From Bordetella parapertussis (GTDB lineage Bacteria; Pseudomonadota; Gammaproteobacteria; Burkholderiales; Burkholderiaceae_D), in assembly GCA_945866125.1 (NCBI GenBank), contig CAMBFZ010000032.1, forward strand, positions 1-22,948: 22,948 bases of DNA, written 5' to 3'. The position numbers were made by a program, and so were the translations under genes. Below the pieces are notes generated by a model. It ran no database searches and had not been told where the DNA came from. It saw nothing but the letters and a program-made list of their open reading frames with translations. Positions 14,568-21,864 of this stretch are shown one piece after another (the stretch's first letter is position 1; every line of letters begins with the position of its first letter).

Positions 14568-16721
14568 TCAGGCTGACTGCATAAACCGCAGCATGGCACC
14601 ACGCACGGCAGCAACAACGCGTTCATGCCAGCGCGGATTTTGGATAATTTCGGCGCGATAAAAACTCGGGCACAAGGTCGCGGCATGCGCGTTTTCGCCG
14701 CACAGGCCACACCCCACGCAGCCGTCAATCACGGTGGCCACCGGGTCAACTTTGAGCGGGTCGGGATTATCTTTCAAGGTCAGGGTCGGGCAACCCGACA
14801 AACGTATGCAAGCATGGTCACCATTGCAGACATCTTCATCTACCCCGTATTTGACCCGTGCCACCCGCTCGCCACGTGCCAGCAAACCCGCGAGCCACGG
14901 CCGAATACGACGCTGACGTTCCAGCTGACATTCGCCTTCGGCCACAATCACTTTGAGCCCGTTAAAATCGGTCGTCAGGGCTTCTTTGAGCACCTCGCGC
15001 ATGGTCGCCACACGATAGGTGTGAACGGTCTTGATCCATTTGACGCCGATGCCGGCCAGGGTGTCTTCGATGGTGCGATTGTTTGCCGTCAGACTCATCA
15101 GCTTGTCGGCGACGGCCGCTTTGCTGGCCTTACCCGGTGTCGAAATAATATCTTGTGTGCCAGTCGCCGAGGTGTAGCCGTTTTTAAAAATCAGCAGCAC
15201 CGCATCGTCACCGTTAAACAAGGCCGACTGCACGCCGGTGAGCAAACCGTTGTGCCAAAAACCACCATCGCCCATGATCGACAGCACCCGTCGTTGCATC
15301 ATCGGCGACACGCCTGCGCGACTCGCCAAACTCATGCCGTAACCGAGGATCGAATGCCCAAACGAAAACGGCGCAAAGGTCGCAAACGAATGACAGCCGA
15401 TATCGGCGGCAATGTGCAAAGGCCCGATGTCCTGTTGCGCCATTTTGAGTGCCGCAAACACCGGACGCTCAGGGCAGCCTATGCAAAAACCGGGAGGCCG
15501 CGCCGGTAAGGCCGCATCCAGTTTTGCCGCGCTGTGCTGACGCCGCGTCAGTGCGCCATCCAACATGCTTTGTACCGCTTGCGTATCGACTTCAGGCAGA
15601 TGCTGGCGCAAAAATTTGACCAGCCCACCCATCACAACTTCGGCATTGACTTCGCCTGCAGCCGGCAGCATATCCTTGCCGTGTAACGCGGTCTGGATAG
15701 CGCGCCGGCGCAGCAGCGTCGCGATGTCTTGCTCGATATAGTCGGGCGCGCCTTCTTCAATAATCAGCACCGCCTGCCGGCCGCTGACGAATTCGGCCAC
15801 CTGTTCGGGCACGATGGGAAACGTCACATTCAATATCAGCAAAGGGATAGCGGATTGGCCAAACGCATCCGCCAAACCGCACTGCTGCAACGAGCGCAGC
15901 AGCGCATTGGTCAGCCCGCCTTGCACGATGATGCCCAGCGAACTGTGCTTGCCCTCGTGCAGTTCGTTGAGACCGTGTGCGACGATATAGCGACACGCCG
16001 CAGGAATACGTTCATCGATCTTGCGCTTTTCATGTTGAAACGTGACCGGCGGGTGGGCCAGTCGCGCATAGTCAAACGGTGCCGGCTCGGCCAATTGCGC
16101 ATGCGTTGAAATAAGCGGTTTTTTATTGTCCTTACAAACAAAGCTGCCACGCACATGACAAGCGCGAATGCGCAATTCCATCATCGCCGGCATATTCGAC
16201 GCCTCGGACAATGCAAAGGCATGCTCGACCATGTCCACCATGGTCGACAAATCGGGACGCGGGTCGAACAGCAGCATGCTTGATTTCATCGCAAAGGCAT
16301 GCGTGCGCTCTTGAATCACCGACGCGCCTTCGCCATAGTCTTCGCCCACCACAATCAGCGTGCCACCGGTGACACCGGGCGACGAGAGATTCGACAACGC
16401 ATCCGCGGCAACGTTGGTGCCGACGATGGATTTCCAGGTTACCGCGCCACGCAAAGGATAATGAATCGAGGCGCCCAGCATAGCCGCCGCCGACGCCTCG
16501 TTTGAGCACGCCTCAACATGCACACCCAGCTCACCGACCAATTCCCGCGCCTGCACCATCACGTCCATCAGATGCGACACCGGCGCACCCTGGTAGCCAC
16601 CGATGTACGACACGCCTGACTGCAGCAGCGCTTTGGTAATGGCCAAAATGCCCTCGCCATGAAACACCTCGCCCGCGCCGAGCTTGAGCAGTTCGATTTC
16701 TTCTTTGAATGAGACTTCCAT
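14568..16721 (-). CDS. iorA: Indolepyruvate ferredoxin oxidoreductase, alpha subunit
   Basis: 717 residues from the ATG at 16721, preceded by AGAGGA; the in-frame ATG at 16787 has no such site. The N-terminal half is the transketolase/POR-alpha domain (GGYQGAPVSHLMDVMV near 37-52). The middle binds thiamine diphosphate (IMGDGGFWHNGLLTG...NGYTSATGTQD). The C-terminus is a ferredoxin-like domain: C668, C671, C674 and C684 form a CxxCxxC-x9-CP set in the longer numbering. A first set, C654-x5-C660-x5-C666-P, has non-standard spacing that I recall from other proteobacterial IorA. It converts indolepyruvate or related aryl-pyruvates with CoA to aryl-acetyl-CoA, reducing ferredoxin. It is the first gene of the cluster and divergent from the LysR gene. 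Confidence 0.93.
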   Translation of the reverse strand: MEVSFKEEIELLKLGAGEVFHGEGILAITKALLQSGVSYIGGYQGAPVSHLMDVMVQARELVGELGVHVEACSNEASAAAMLGASIHYPLRGAVTWKSIVGTNVAADALSNLSSPGVTGGTLIVVGEDYGEGASVIQERTHAFAMKSSMLLFDPRPDLSTMVDMVEHAFALSEASNMPAMMELRIRACHVRGSFVCKDNKKPLISTHAQLAEPAPFDYARLAHPPVTFQHEKRKIDERIPAACRYIVAHGLNELHEGKHSSLGIIVQGGLTNALLRSLQQCGLADAFGQSAIPLLILNVTFPIVPEQVAEFVSGRQAVLIIEEGAPDYIEQDIATLLRRRAIQTALHGKDMLPAAGEVNAEVVMGGLVKFLRQHLPEVDTQAVQSMLDGALTRRQHSAAKLDAALPARPPGFCIGCPERPVFAALKMAQQDIGPLHIAADIGCHSFATFAPFSFGHSILGYGMSLASRAGVSPMMQRRVLSIMGDGGFWHNGLLTGVQSALFNGDDAVLLIFKNGYTSATGTQDIISTPGKASKAAVADKLMSLTANNRTIEDTLAGIGVKWIKTVHTYRVATMREVLKEALTTDFNGLKVIVAEGECQLERQRRIRPWLAGLLARGERVARVKYGVDEDVCNGDHACIRLSGCPTLTLKDNPDPLKVDPVATVIDGCVGCGLCGENAHAATLCPSFYRAEIIQNPRWHERVVAAVRGAMLRFMQSA

Positions 16722-16792
16722 GTTTCCTCTTTCGTGTTTCCCTGCATCATCCTCGCCATTGCCACCAAGCTCAATACGATAATTCATCTATA

Positions 16793-16815
16793 TACTATGC
16801 ACATTATGCATAGTA
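16793..16815. promoter_or_regulatory. Perfect 9-bp dyad, probable LysR-type operator between iorA and the regulator
   Basis: Arms TACTATGCA and TGCATAGTA are separated by CATTA. The centre contains T-N11-A (T16798 to A16810), the LysR signature. The dyad covers both candidate start codons of the regulator (16797 and 16806). On the minus strand it lies between a weak TTACTA and TATATA hexamer pair 16 nt apart that could drive iorA. Autoregulation plus control of iorA is the simplest reading. Confidence 0.65.
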
Positions 16816-17719
16816 ATGACCTGGATTTAAATCTCTTGCGCGTCTTTGAAGCGGTATACCGGCTGGCAATGTAAGCCGTGCGTCCGAATCAATTGGCCTG
16901 ACGCAGCCGGCGGCCAGCCACGCGCTAACGCGTTTACGGCTTTTGTTGGGCGACCCTTTATTTGTGCGAAAAGGCAGCGGGGTCGCGCCAACCGTGCGGG
17001 CGGTGCAGCTGTCCACTGCGGTGACCGGCGCGCTGGCGATGCTGAGCGCCGCGCTCAATGAGCCCGATGCGTTTGATCCGCTGCAATCACGGCGCCGGTT
17101 TCGCTTGCACATGAGTGACATCGCCGAGGCGCGTTTTTTGCCGAAAATTATGGCCGCTTTAAAGCACCGCGCGCCGGGGGTCAGCATCGACGCGCTACCC
17201 TTGCCGCAGCAGGATATTAGTGCCGCGCTCAATCAGGGCAGCATTGATTTTGCGTTTGGCTACTTGCCGGCCGTGCAGCACACCGAAAAAATGGTCCTAC
17301 TCACAGAAAGTTATGTGATTTTGCTGCGGGTCGGGCATCCCTTTCTGGCGCGCACGCCGCTCAAACAAGGCCGGCGGCTGCTGACTAACCTTGACGATTT
17401 ACAGCAGCTTAACTATGCGGTGGTCCGCTCGCATTCCGAGACCTTGCGACTACTGGAGCTTCTGGGATTGCAAGACCGCTTGAAGCTGGTGGCTAGTCAT
17501 TTTCTGGCGCTGCCGGACACCGTGCGCCACACCGACCTCGCCGTGCTGATGCCAAAAATCATTGCCGAACAATTTGTCGCTGCCGACAACGGCGTCATGG
17601 TTGAACCAGATTTCCCCCACAAAGATTTTCTTGTTTCGCTGCACTGGAGCGCACAGAGCGGCACATCCCCAGCACACCAGTGGTTCAGGGAAATGGTAAC
17701 GGAGGAATTAATGGGCTAA
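16806..17719 (+). pseudogene. LysR-type transcriptional regulator, frameshifted in the helix-turn-helix
   Basis: From ATG 16806 the frame reads MHSNDLDLNLLRVFEAVYR and then hits a stop at 16872. From 16862 another frame reads AGNVSRASESIGLTQPAASH and on through LTRLRLLLGDPLFVRKGSGV to the stop at 17719, a full LysR substrate-binding domain. Restoring one base near 16861 joins the two parts into a normal protein of about 304 residues. The second frame is open back only to 16850 and has no plausible start. So this is a one-base deletion or a sequencing error. The rest of the gene is intact, so any loss is recent. An alternative in-frame ATG lies at 16797; neither start has a visible Shine-Dalgarno. 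Targets are probably iorA and the hydratase. Confidence 0.88.
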
Positions 17720-17794
17720 AAAGCCCGCCAAACGCACCCGCTAGCCTGCGCCCGCAATGCTACGCCTCCCTGAACCCATAAGTAAACAAAACAT

Positions 17795-17818
17795 AAACAA
17801 TACTGCACATAATTGTTT
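17795..17818. promoter_or_regulatory. Second dyad upstream of the hydratase, possible regulator site
   Basis: Perfect arms AAACAAT and ATTGTTT flank a 10-nt spacer. Inside is TGCACATAAT, which matches nine of ten bases of TGCACATTAT in the dyad at 16793-16815. It overlaps the proposed -35 of the hydratase promoter. Confidence 0.5.
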
Positions 17819-17845
17819 GCATCGCTGCTTTTCAGCGGATATTAT
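17817..17845 (+). promoter_or_regulatory. Likely sigma-70 promoter of the hydratase gene
   Basis: TTGCAT (17817-17822), 17 nt, TATTAT (17840-17845). The -10 is good and the -35 weak, as expected for an activated promoter. A small CGCTG/CAGCG dyad (17823-17837) lies in the spacer. Confidence 0.45.
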
Positions 17846-17898
17846 TCAATCTGCCGTGTAATTTATATGTACAACTTATAAACACTCAGGAGAGTGCT

Positions 17899-18813
17899 AT
17901 GCTGATGTCGTCCAAGTGGAACCGTTTTGCCCACCTGCTCCTTAAGGCGCGCGCCAAGGGCGTTTTGCTTGCGCCCCTCAGCGCGGCCGAAGATCTCACA
18001 CTTGATGCGGCCTATGAGATTGCCAAGTGCATCCTGGACACCCGTATAGCCCAAGGCGAGACGCCGGTGGGTCGCAAGATTGGATTTCGGGGACCGAAAA
18101 GACAGTCAACGGGGGATTCGGTCGCAGCACTGAACGGGCCGATAAGCGCGGCCACAAGCACACCCATAAGCACATCATTAAGTACCCCATTAAGTACCCC
18201 ATTAAGCACACCAGTGTGGGCGCCACTGTTTGATTCGACGGTGCACTACGCCACCGACAATGTGGCGCTGCATAGTCTGATGAAAGCGCAACAGCCCTGC
18301 ATCACGCCGGAACTGGTATTCAAATTGCGCCGTACCCCGGATCCCGATTGCACAATTGAAGAACTTGCCGATGCGCTCGAGTGGATCGCACACGGATTTG
18401 AGATTACTGTTTCGCCCTTTCCCGACTGGCAGTTCGAAGCAGCTGATGCGGTGGCCGCCTTTGGCTTGCATCGCGCACTGATCATCGGTGAGCCGCGCAT
18501 GCTATCAACGCACACTCGCCGCAATCTTGGTGAAGTGCTGGCGTGCGCTTCGGTATCGTTGTCCCGCTCGGATCAAGGCAGCACCGTGCTGTGTGCTGCT
18601 GGCTTTGGCAGCGACGCGGTCGATAGCCCACTGCATGCGTTATGGCATTTGCATCAACACCTACAACAACAATCGCGGTTCAAACCGCTACAGGCTGGCG
18701 AACTCATCACCACAGGCAGCTGGACCCATGCACAACCAGTCAAGCGTGGCGAAATCTGGTCAAGCGCGTTTTCGCAGATCGGCTTGCAGGGCTTGAATCT
18801 GTCGTTGAGCTAA
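17899..18813 (+). CDS. 2-keto-4-pentenoate hydratase / FAH-superfamily protein with a tandem-repeat insert
   Basis: 304 residues, longer than the roughly 260 usual for this family (MhpD/COG3971 type), which acts on 2-hydroxy-dienoates in meta-cleavage pathways. Family landmarks are GETPVGRKIGF (53-63), WAPLFDSTV (107-115), ALEWIAHGFEI (159-169), AADAVAAFGLHRALIIG (181-197) and LQAGELITTGSW (265-275). The extra length comes mostly from a region around residues 64-106 that ends in five STPL-like units encoded by a 12-bp tandem repeat. At T136-P-E138 the family normally shows Glu-Pro-Glu, from memory. AGGAGAG precedes the ATG. No ring-cleavage enzyme is adjacent, so activity and pathway are uncertain. 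Confidence 0.85.
   Translation: MLMSSKWNRFAHLLLKARAKGVLLAPLSAAEDLTLDAAYEIAKCILDTRIAQGETPVGRKIGFRGPKRQSTGDSVAALNGPISAATSTPISTSLSTPLSTPLSTPVWAPLFDSTVHYATDNVALHSLMKAQQPCITPELVFKLRRTPDPDCTIEELADALEWIAHGFEITVSPFPDWQFEAADAVAAFGLHRALIIGEPRMLSTHTRRNLGEVLACASVSLSRSDQGSTVLCAAGFGSDAVDSPLHALWHLHQHLQQQSRFKPLQAGELITTGSWTHAQPVKRGEIWSSAFSQIGLQGLNLSLS
18157..18216 (+). repeat. Five-unit 12-bp tandem repeat inside the hydratase gene
   Basis: Units start at 18157, 18169, 18181, 18193 and 18205. Units 3 and 4 are identical (AGTACCCCATTA) and the others differ at a few positions. In frame they encode STPI, STSL, STPL, STPL and STPV. Because the unit is 12 bp, copy-number change keeps the frame. Confidence 0.93.
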
Positions 18814-18869
18814 AAATGGCACAAGGACGCATCAGGCGAGGCGTGGCTTTATAAAAGAATAGAAGCCGA

Positions 18870-19355
18870 TTAAGCAATCAGTGCGCATTCTACGGATTGC
18901 GCATTAATCAGGCTGACTAGAATGGGCGGCGACAGACTCACCAGAAAACCCCGCCTGCCGCCATTAATATAAATTAATGGCAAATCCAGTACCGAGGCCT
19001 CCACAAACACCGGCAGGCTCTTGCGCGTACCAAAAGGTGAGGTACCCCCGACCATATAACCCGTGTGCTTTTGCGCTTCCTCAGGCGTGCAAGGCTCAAT
19101 CTGTTTACGCGCGATTTGCCGGGCCAGATTTTTGGTCGAGACCTTTCGATCGCCATGCATCAGCACGATTAAAGGTTTTTTATGCTCGTCCTTCATCACC
19201 AGCGTTTTAATCACCGCATGCTCATCAACACCCAGCTGCTTGGCAGACTCAGCAGTGCCGCCACGGTCAACATAATCATAGGGATGACGTCCAAAACTGA
19301 TCTGCTGTTGAGCGAGAAATTGCGTGGCCGGTGTTTCTAATCCGTGTTTGCTCAT
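18870..19355 (-). CDS. ybaK: Cys-tRNA(Pro)/Cys-tRNA(Cys) deacylase, YbaK/EbsC family
   Basis: 161-residue cytoplasmic trans-editing enzyme that clears cysteine mischarged on tRNA(Pro). It is full length for YbaK. The conserved lysine is probably K50 in HAVIKTLVMKD, and the GGTSPFGTRK loop (residues 103-112) is typical, followed by INGGRRGFLV. The ATG at 19355 overlaps the stop of the upstream unknown gene (ATGA), so the two are translationally coupled. No link to the neighbouring catabolic genes is apparent. Confidence 0.93.
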   Translation of the reverse strand: MSKHGLETPATQFLAQQQISFGRHPYDYVDRGGTAESAKQLGVDEHAVIKTLVMKDEHKKPLIVLMHGDRKVSTKNLARQIARKQIEPCTPEEAQKHTGYMVGGTSPFGTRKSLPVFVEASVLDLPLIYINGGRRGFLVSLSPPILVSLINAQSVECALIA

Positions 19356-19900
19356 AAAATAACAGGAGGTGGTGCGTGTTTTTGCATCGCGCGGCCAAGG
19401 ATGGCTTCGAATTGTAAATAGCTGTCAAATGCCTCGTCCAAAAATACGCGTAGCCGTGTTGGATAGGACAAATAATCGATATTTTCTTTTGCCCCAAAGG
19501 CGTCGAATAAAAGCTGTCCGCACTCTTCTTTACTGATCTGATTCAGCAAACAGGCAAACTCCCAATCAGTAAATCGATCGTCATCAACCGTAATATTGTA
19601 CGAAGCCCCGGCGCGAACAGTTAATTGTCCAGTTGCGGCAACACGTCCCACCTGCATCGTCGCGGGAATAAAATCAAAATCCGCTGCATTCCCCAACACA
19701 AATTTATTAACATTAGTGTGCGGGTAGCAGCGTGCGTCGCTCAACCGATAAGCATGATAAACCACCTCGCCCGACACGTAATCGGCGCGATGCTCATTAA
19801 TATCAAGAGTCAAATGAAACACCACCCAATCGTCGCCTAAGGAAACGTTCAAGTAATCATTGACCAGGCGCTCAATCTCTTTTTTGCTTTGCAGGGACAT
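19352..19900 (-). CDS. Hypothetical protein coupled to ybaK
   Basis: I do not recognise this 182-residue protein. It has no signal peptide or membrane helix and is acidic and soluble. It starts with a helix (LQSKKEIERLVNDYLNVSL). Beta-rich segments follow (DDWVVFHLTLDI, VSGEVVYHAYRL, ATGQLTVRAGASYNITVDDD), then a helical C-terminus (TRLRVFLDEAFDSYLQFEAI). The reading frame is uninterrupted and its stop overlaps the ybaK start by four bases, which argues that it is real. No clear Shine-Dalgarno precedes the ATG. It lies in a more AT-rich stretch than the genes to the left, so recent acquisition is possible. Confidence 0.7.
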   Translation of the reverse strand: MSLQSKKEIERLVNDYLNVSLGDDWVVFHLTLDINEHRADYVSGEVVYHAYRLSDARCYPHTNVNKFVLGNAADFDFIPATMQVGRVAATGQLTVRAGASYNITVDDDRFTDWEFACLLNQISKEECGQLLFDAFGAKENIDYLSYPTRLRVFLDEAFDSYLQFEAILGRAMQKHAPPPVIL

Positions 19901-20401
19901 TAATTATCGAAATTTTATTGGTTTATTTGAATAATGCGCAGCGCTTCGCACTGTAATTTATCACCTTTCGAAAAACCGACGTCAAACAACAGACTTGATC
20001 GATTTTGATCGCTTAAATAAATCCCCTAACGTTCCCCACACCAGGCACAAACCCGCCCGCAGGGTTTGCCCTTGCGCCAAACCCCTCAATGAACACCTCG
20101 ACCCGAGCATTGCTTGTTCGAATTCTTTGTGAACCCAAACCAACAGAAATCATCCTGATCTGCTGAATTGACAACAGTAGTCGCTGTTTGGCTGACACGA
20201 AATAAGCGATCTTGCTACATACGGGTAGGCTGCCGCGTTCCCTTGTATCACCTTTGCAGCAACGCAATCATTTGGCGCCACGTGTTTGACAACCTGCCTT
20301 GCGACGCGCCCGCACTGATGACCGATCGTCCTCGTGTTTTTGATTAGCGTTGTCGTCGTAGCGTGCAAGTTCCTTCTGCTTATTTACAAACTATGTAAAC
20401 C
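19901..20401. other. 501-nt intergenic stretch without a convincing gene
   Basis: Only short, mutually overlapping minus-strand frames (up to 84 codons) occur, none with a ribosome-binding site or family match I know. Three alternating copies of CAAACCC/GGGTTTG lie at 20048-20084. Promoters for the divergent unknown gene and methyltransferase should be here; I cannot place them. A decayed gene or dispersed repeat is possible. Confidence 0.4.
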
Positions 20402-21205
20402 ATGAAAACAACCGAAGCCGGCAAACCAAATTTTTACCGCCTCCCAAAAAAACTGAATCTGGGTTGTGGATTTGATAAACGGGAGGGGTATCTCAACATC
20501 GACCTCCACCAGATGCATAAGCCGGACATTGTTGCCGACGTACTGCATTTGCATCATCTGCCTACCGCGCATTACAGCGAGATTGTCGCGCAAGATTTAC
20601 TGGAGCACTTACCGCGCACGGCGACCAAAAGAGCCTTATTGCACTGGGCATCGTTATTGCAAATGGGCGGGACCTTACATCTCCGGGTCCCCAATATATT
20701 GGGGGTTGCGCAGTTATTGAGCGAGCCCGAAAATTCTTCGATCGAGCATCAGGAAAGAATCATCCAAAATCTATTCGGCACACAAGCCTATACCGGCGAT
20801 TTTCATTTCACCACGTTTACCGAAATTATTCTGCGTGCCTATTTGCAGCAATGCGGATTCAAGATTGACTACATCGACGTGCGCGATACCTGGCTATTAG
20901 ATGTCGTCGCACGAAAAATCGCCAAAGTACATCCCCGCGACATCGATGATTTTTCTGATCTTCTTGAGCTCGACGTGGAAGCACAAAAATTTGTTGAAAT
21001 CTGCTACGAAACAATTTTAAACAGAACCGCCGACGGCCAAGGCCTGACGCACTACGTCATCGCTCTCAATAAACATCACATCACCAAAGAGCAGCTAATT
21101 GCGTCATTTATTTCATCGAGCGAAAGGATTATCGAAGACAAATCCTCGCCGATGAAAAAATTCTTGAAGCGGATTTTTAATCCAAAGACGAGTCAATATG
21201 ATTGA
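20402..21205 (+). CDS. SAM-dependent methyltransferase-like protein with a C-terminal DUF4214-like domain
   Basis: 267 residues. The N-terminal domain shows class I methyltransferase motif I, KLNLGCGFDKREGYLNIDL (residues 17-35), with the acidic post-strand D34. It continues with a motif resembling AQDLLEHL (63-70), then LLQMGGTLHLRVPN (85-98). This pattern is common in methyltransferases of cell-surface glycan clusters. Residues about 196-243 (FVEICYETILNRTADGQGLT, then FISSSER) match the DUF4214 pattern, a helical module often attached to surface-polysaccharide and secreted proteins. The ATG at 20402 is the first possible start (in-frame stop at 20396) but lacks a visible Shine-Dalgarno. 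No glycosyltransferase lies nearby. The substrate is unknown. Confidence 0.78.
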   Translation: MKTTEAGKPNFYRLPKKLNLGCGFDKREGYLNIDLHQMHKPDIVADVLHLHHLPTAHYSEIVAQDLLEHLPRTATKRALLHWASLLQMGGTLHLRVPNILGVAQLLSEPENSSIEHQERIIQNLFGTQAYTGDFHFTTFTEIILRAYLQQCGFKIDYIDVRDTWLLDVVARKIAKVHPRDIDDFSDLLELDVEAQKFVEICYETILNRTADGQGLTHYVIALNKHHITKEQLIASFISSSERIIEDKSSPMKKFLKRIFNPKTSQYD

Positions 21206-21224
21206 TTCGTTCTGGAGGATAAAA

Positions 21225-21305
21225 GTGCACCAAGATAAAAATACTAAGACAGTGATCCGCCAAACAAATCGACTGAGAGAAGGTGCAAATTACACATCAA
21301 TATGA
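21225..21305 (+). CDS. Possible small protein, 26 codons
   Basis: A GTG start at 21225 follows a strong GGAGG (21214-21218) by six nt. The frame runs 26 codons, polar and basic, with no membrane segment, and stops at 21303-21305. The well-placed ribosome-binding site is the only evidence. It could be a leader peptide for the lipoprotein gene or chance. Confidence 0.25.
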   Translation: MHQDKNTKTVIRQTNRLREGANYTSI

Positions 21306-21369
21306 ATCGCTAATTAGTAAAAAAATTGCCTTCTGGTCAATCAAAAACTCTTTTATATGGAGTATCAAC

Positions 21370-21828
21370 ATGCAACAAAAAAGAGAATTATTCTCCGTTT
21401 CGTTTTACCGTTTATTTTGTATCGCGCTTATCGTTTTGTTGAGTGGATGTGCGTCCATCACCGGAAGTAAAAATCAGCCCGTCTCCATCAATACAGTCTG
21501 CGAAGGCCAGCCAATCATCGAAGCAAGCTGCACGCTGATGAACGATAAAGGAAGCTGGTATGTAAGAACACCCGGTTCAATCATGATTCAAAAGGCGTAC
21601 GGTGATCTCGCTGTGGATTGCAAAAAAGATGGCGCCGTTGCATCAGGAAAATTTAAATCAAATAACAACGGTGCTGTCTGGGGCAACCTCCTTGCGGGCG
21701 GCCTGATCGGTTATGCAGTCGATGCTAATAGTGGCGCGGGATTTGATTATCCCGCGACGATGACTGTCACGCTCAACCCACCGTGTCCAGGGCAGCCCCC
21801 AAAGATATCGTCAGCGCCTGAAAAATAG
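21370..21828 (+). CDS. Predicted outer-membrane lipoprotein of unknown function
   Basis: 152 residues from the ATG at 21370, with GGAG about 8 nt upstream. A GTG at 21283 would add 29 residues and misplace the signal. A type II signal peptide is clear: KR near the N-terminus, hydrophobic core CIALIVLL, lipobox LLSG/C with C27. The mature part contains EASCTLMNDKGSWYVRTPGS and a small glycine-rich hydrophobic stretch (VWGNLLAGGLIGYAVDANSG), as in a widespread proteobacterial family of small lipoproteins of unknown role. The C-terminus is proline-rich. The next gene starts 36 nt downstream, so an operon is possible. Confidence 0.85.
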   Translation: MQQKRELFSVSFYRLFCIALIVLLSGCASITGSKNQPVSINTVCEGQPIIEASCTLMNDKGSWYVRTPGSIMIQKAYGDLAVDCKKDGAVASGKFKSNNNGAVWGNLLAGGLIGYAVDANSGAGFDYPATMTVTLNPPCPGQPPKISSAPEK

Positions 21829-21864
21829 CCCGTTCAACCATTCACTCCTGCCGGACAGCCTTCG

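Noticed and set aside
14558..14728. 57-residue N-terminal extension of iorB
   Set aside because: It lies within iorA, is Cys- and Arg-rich without homology, and the family starts at the ATG at 14557.
14625..15509. 294-codon plus-strand frame opposite iorA
   Set aside because: Composition is Arg/His/Gln-rich, as expected of an antisense shadow, and iorA is unmistakable on the other strand.
18157..18216. CRISPR-like array
   Set aside because: The repeats are contiguous 12-bp units with no spacers and lie in frame inside a gene.
20048..20068. Intrinsic terminator at the CAAACCC/GGGTTTG hairpin
   Set aside because: No T-run follows on either strand.
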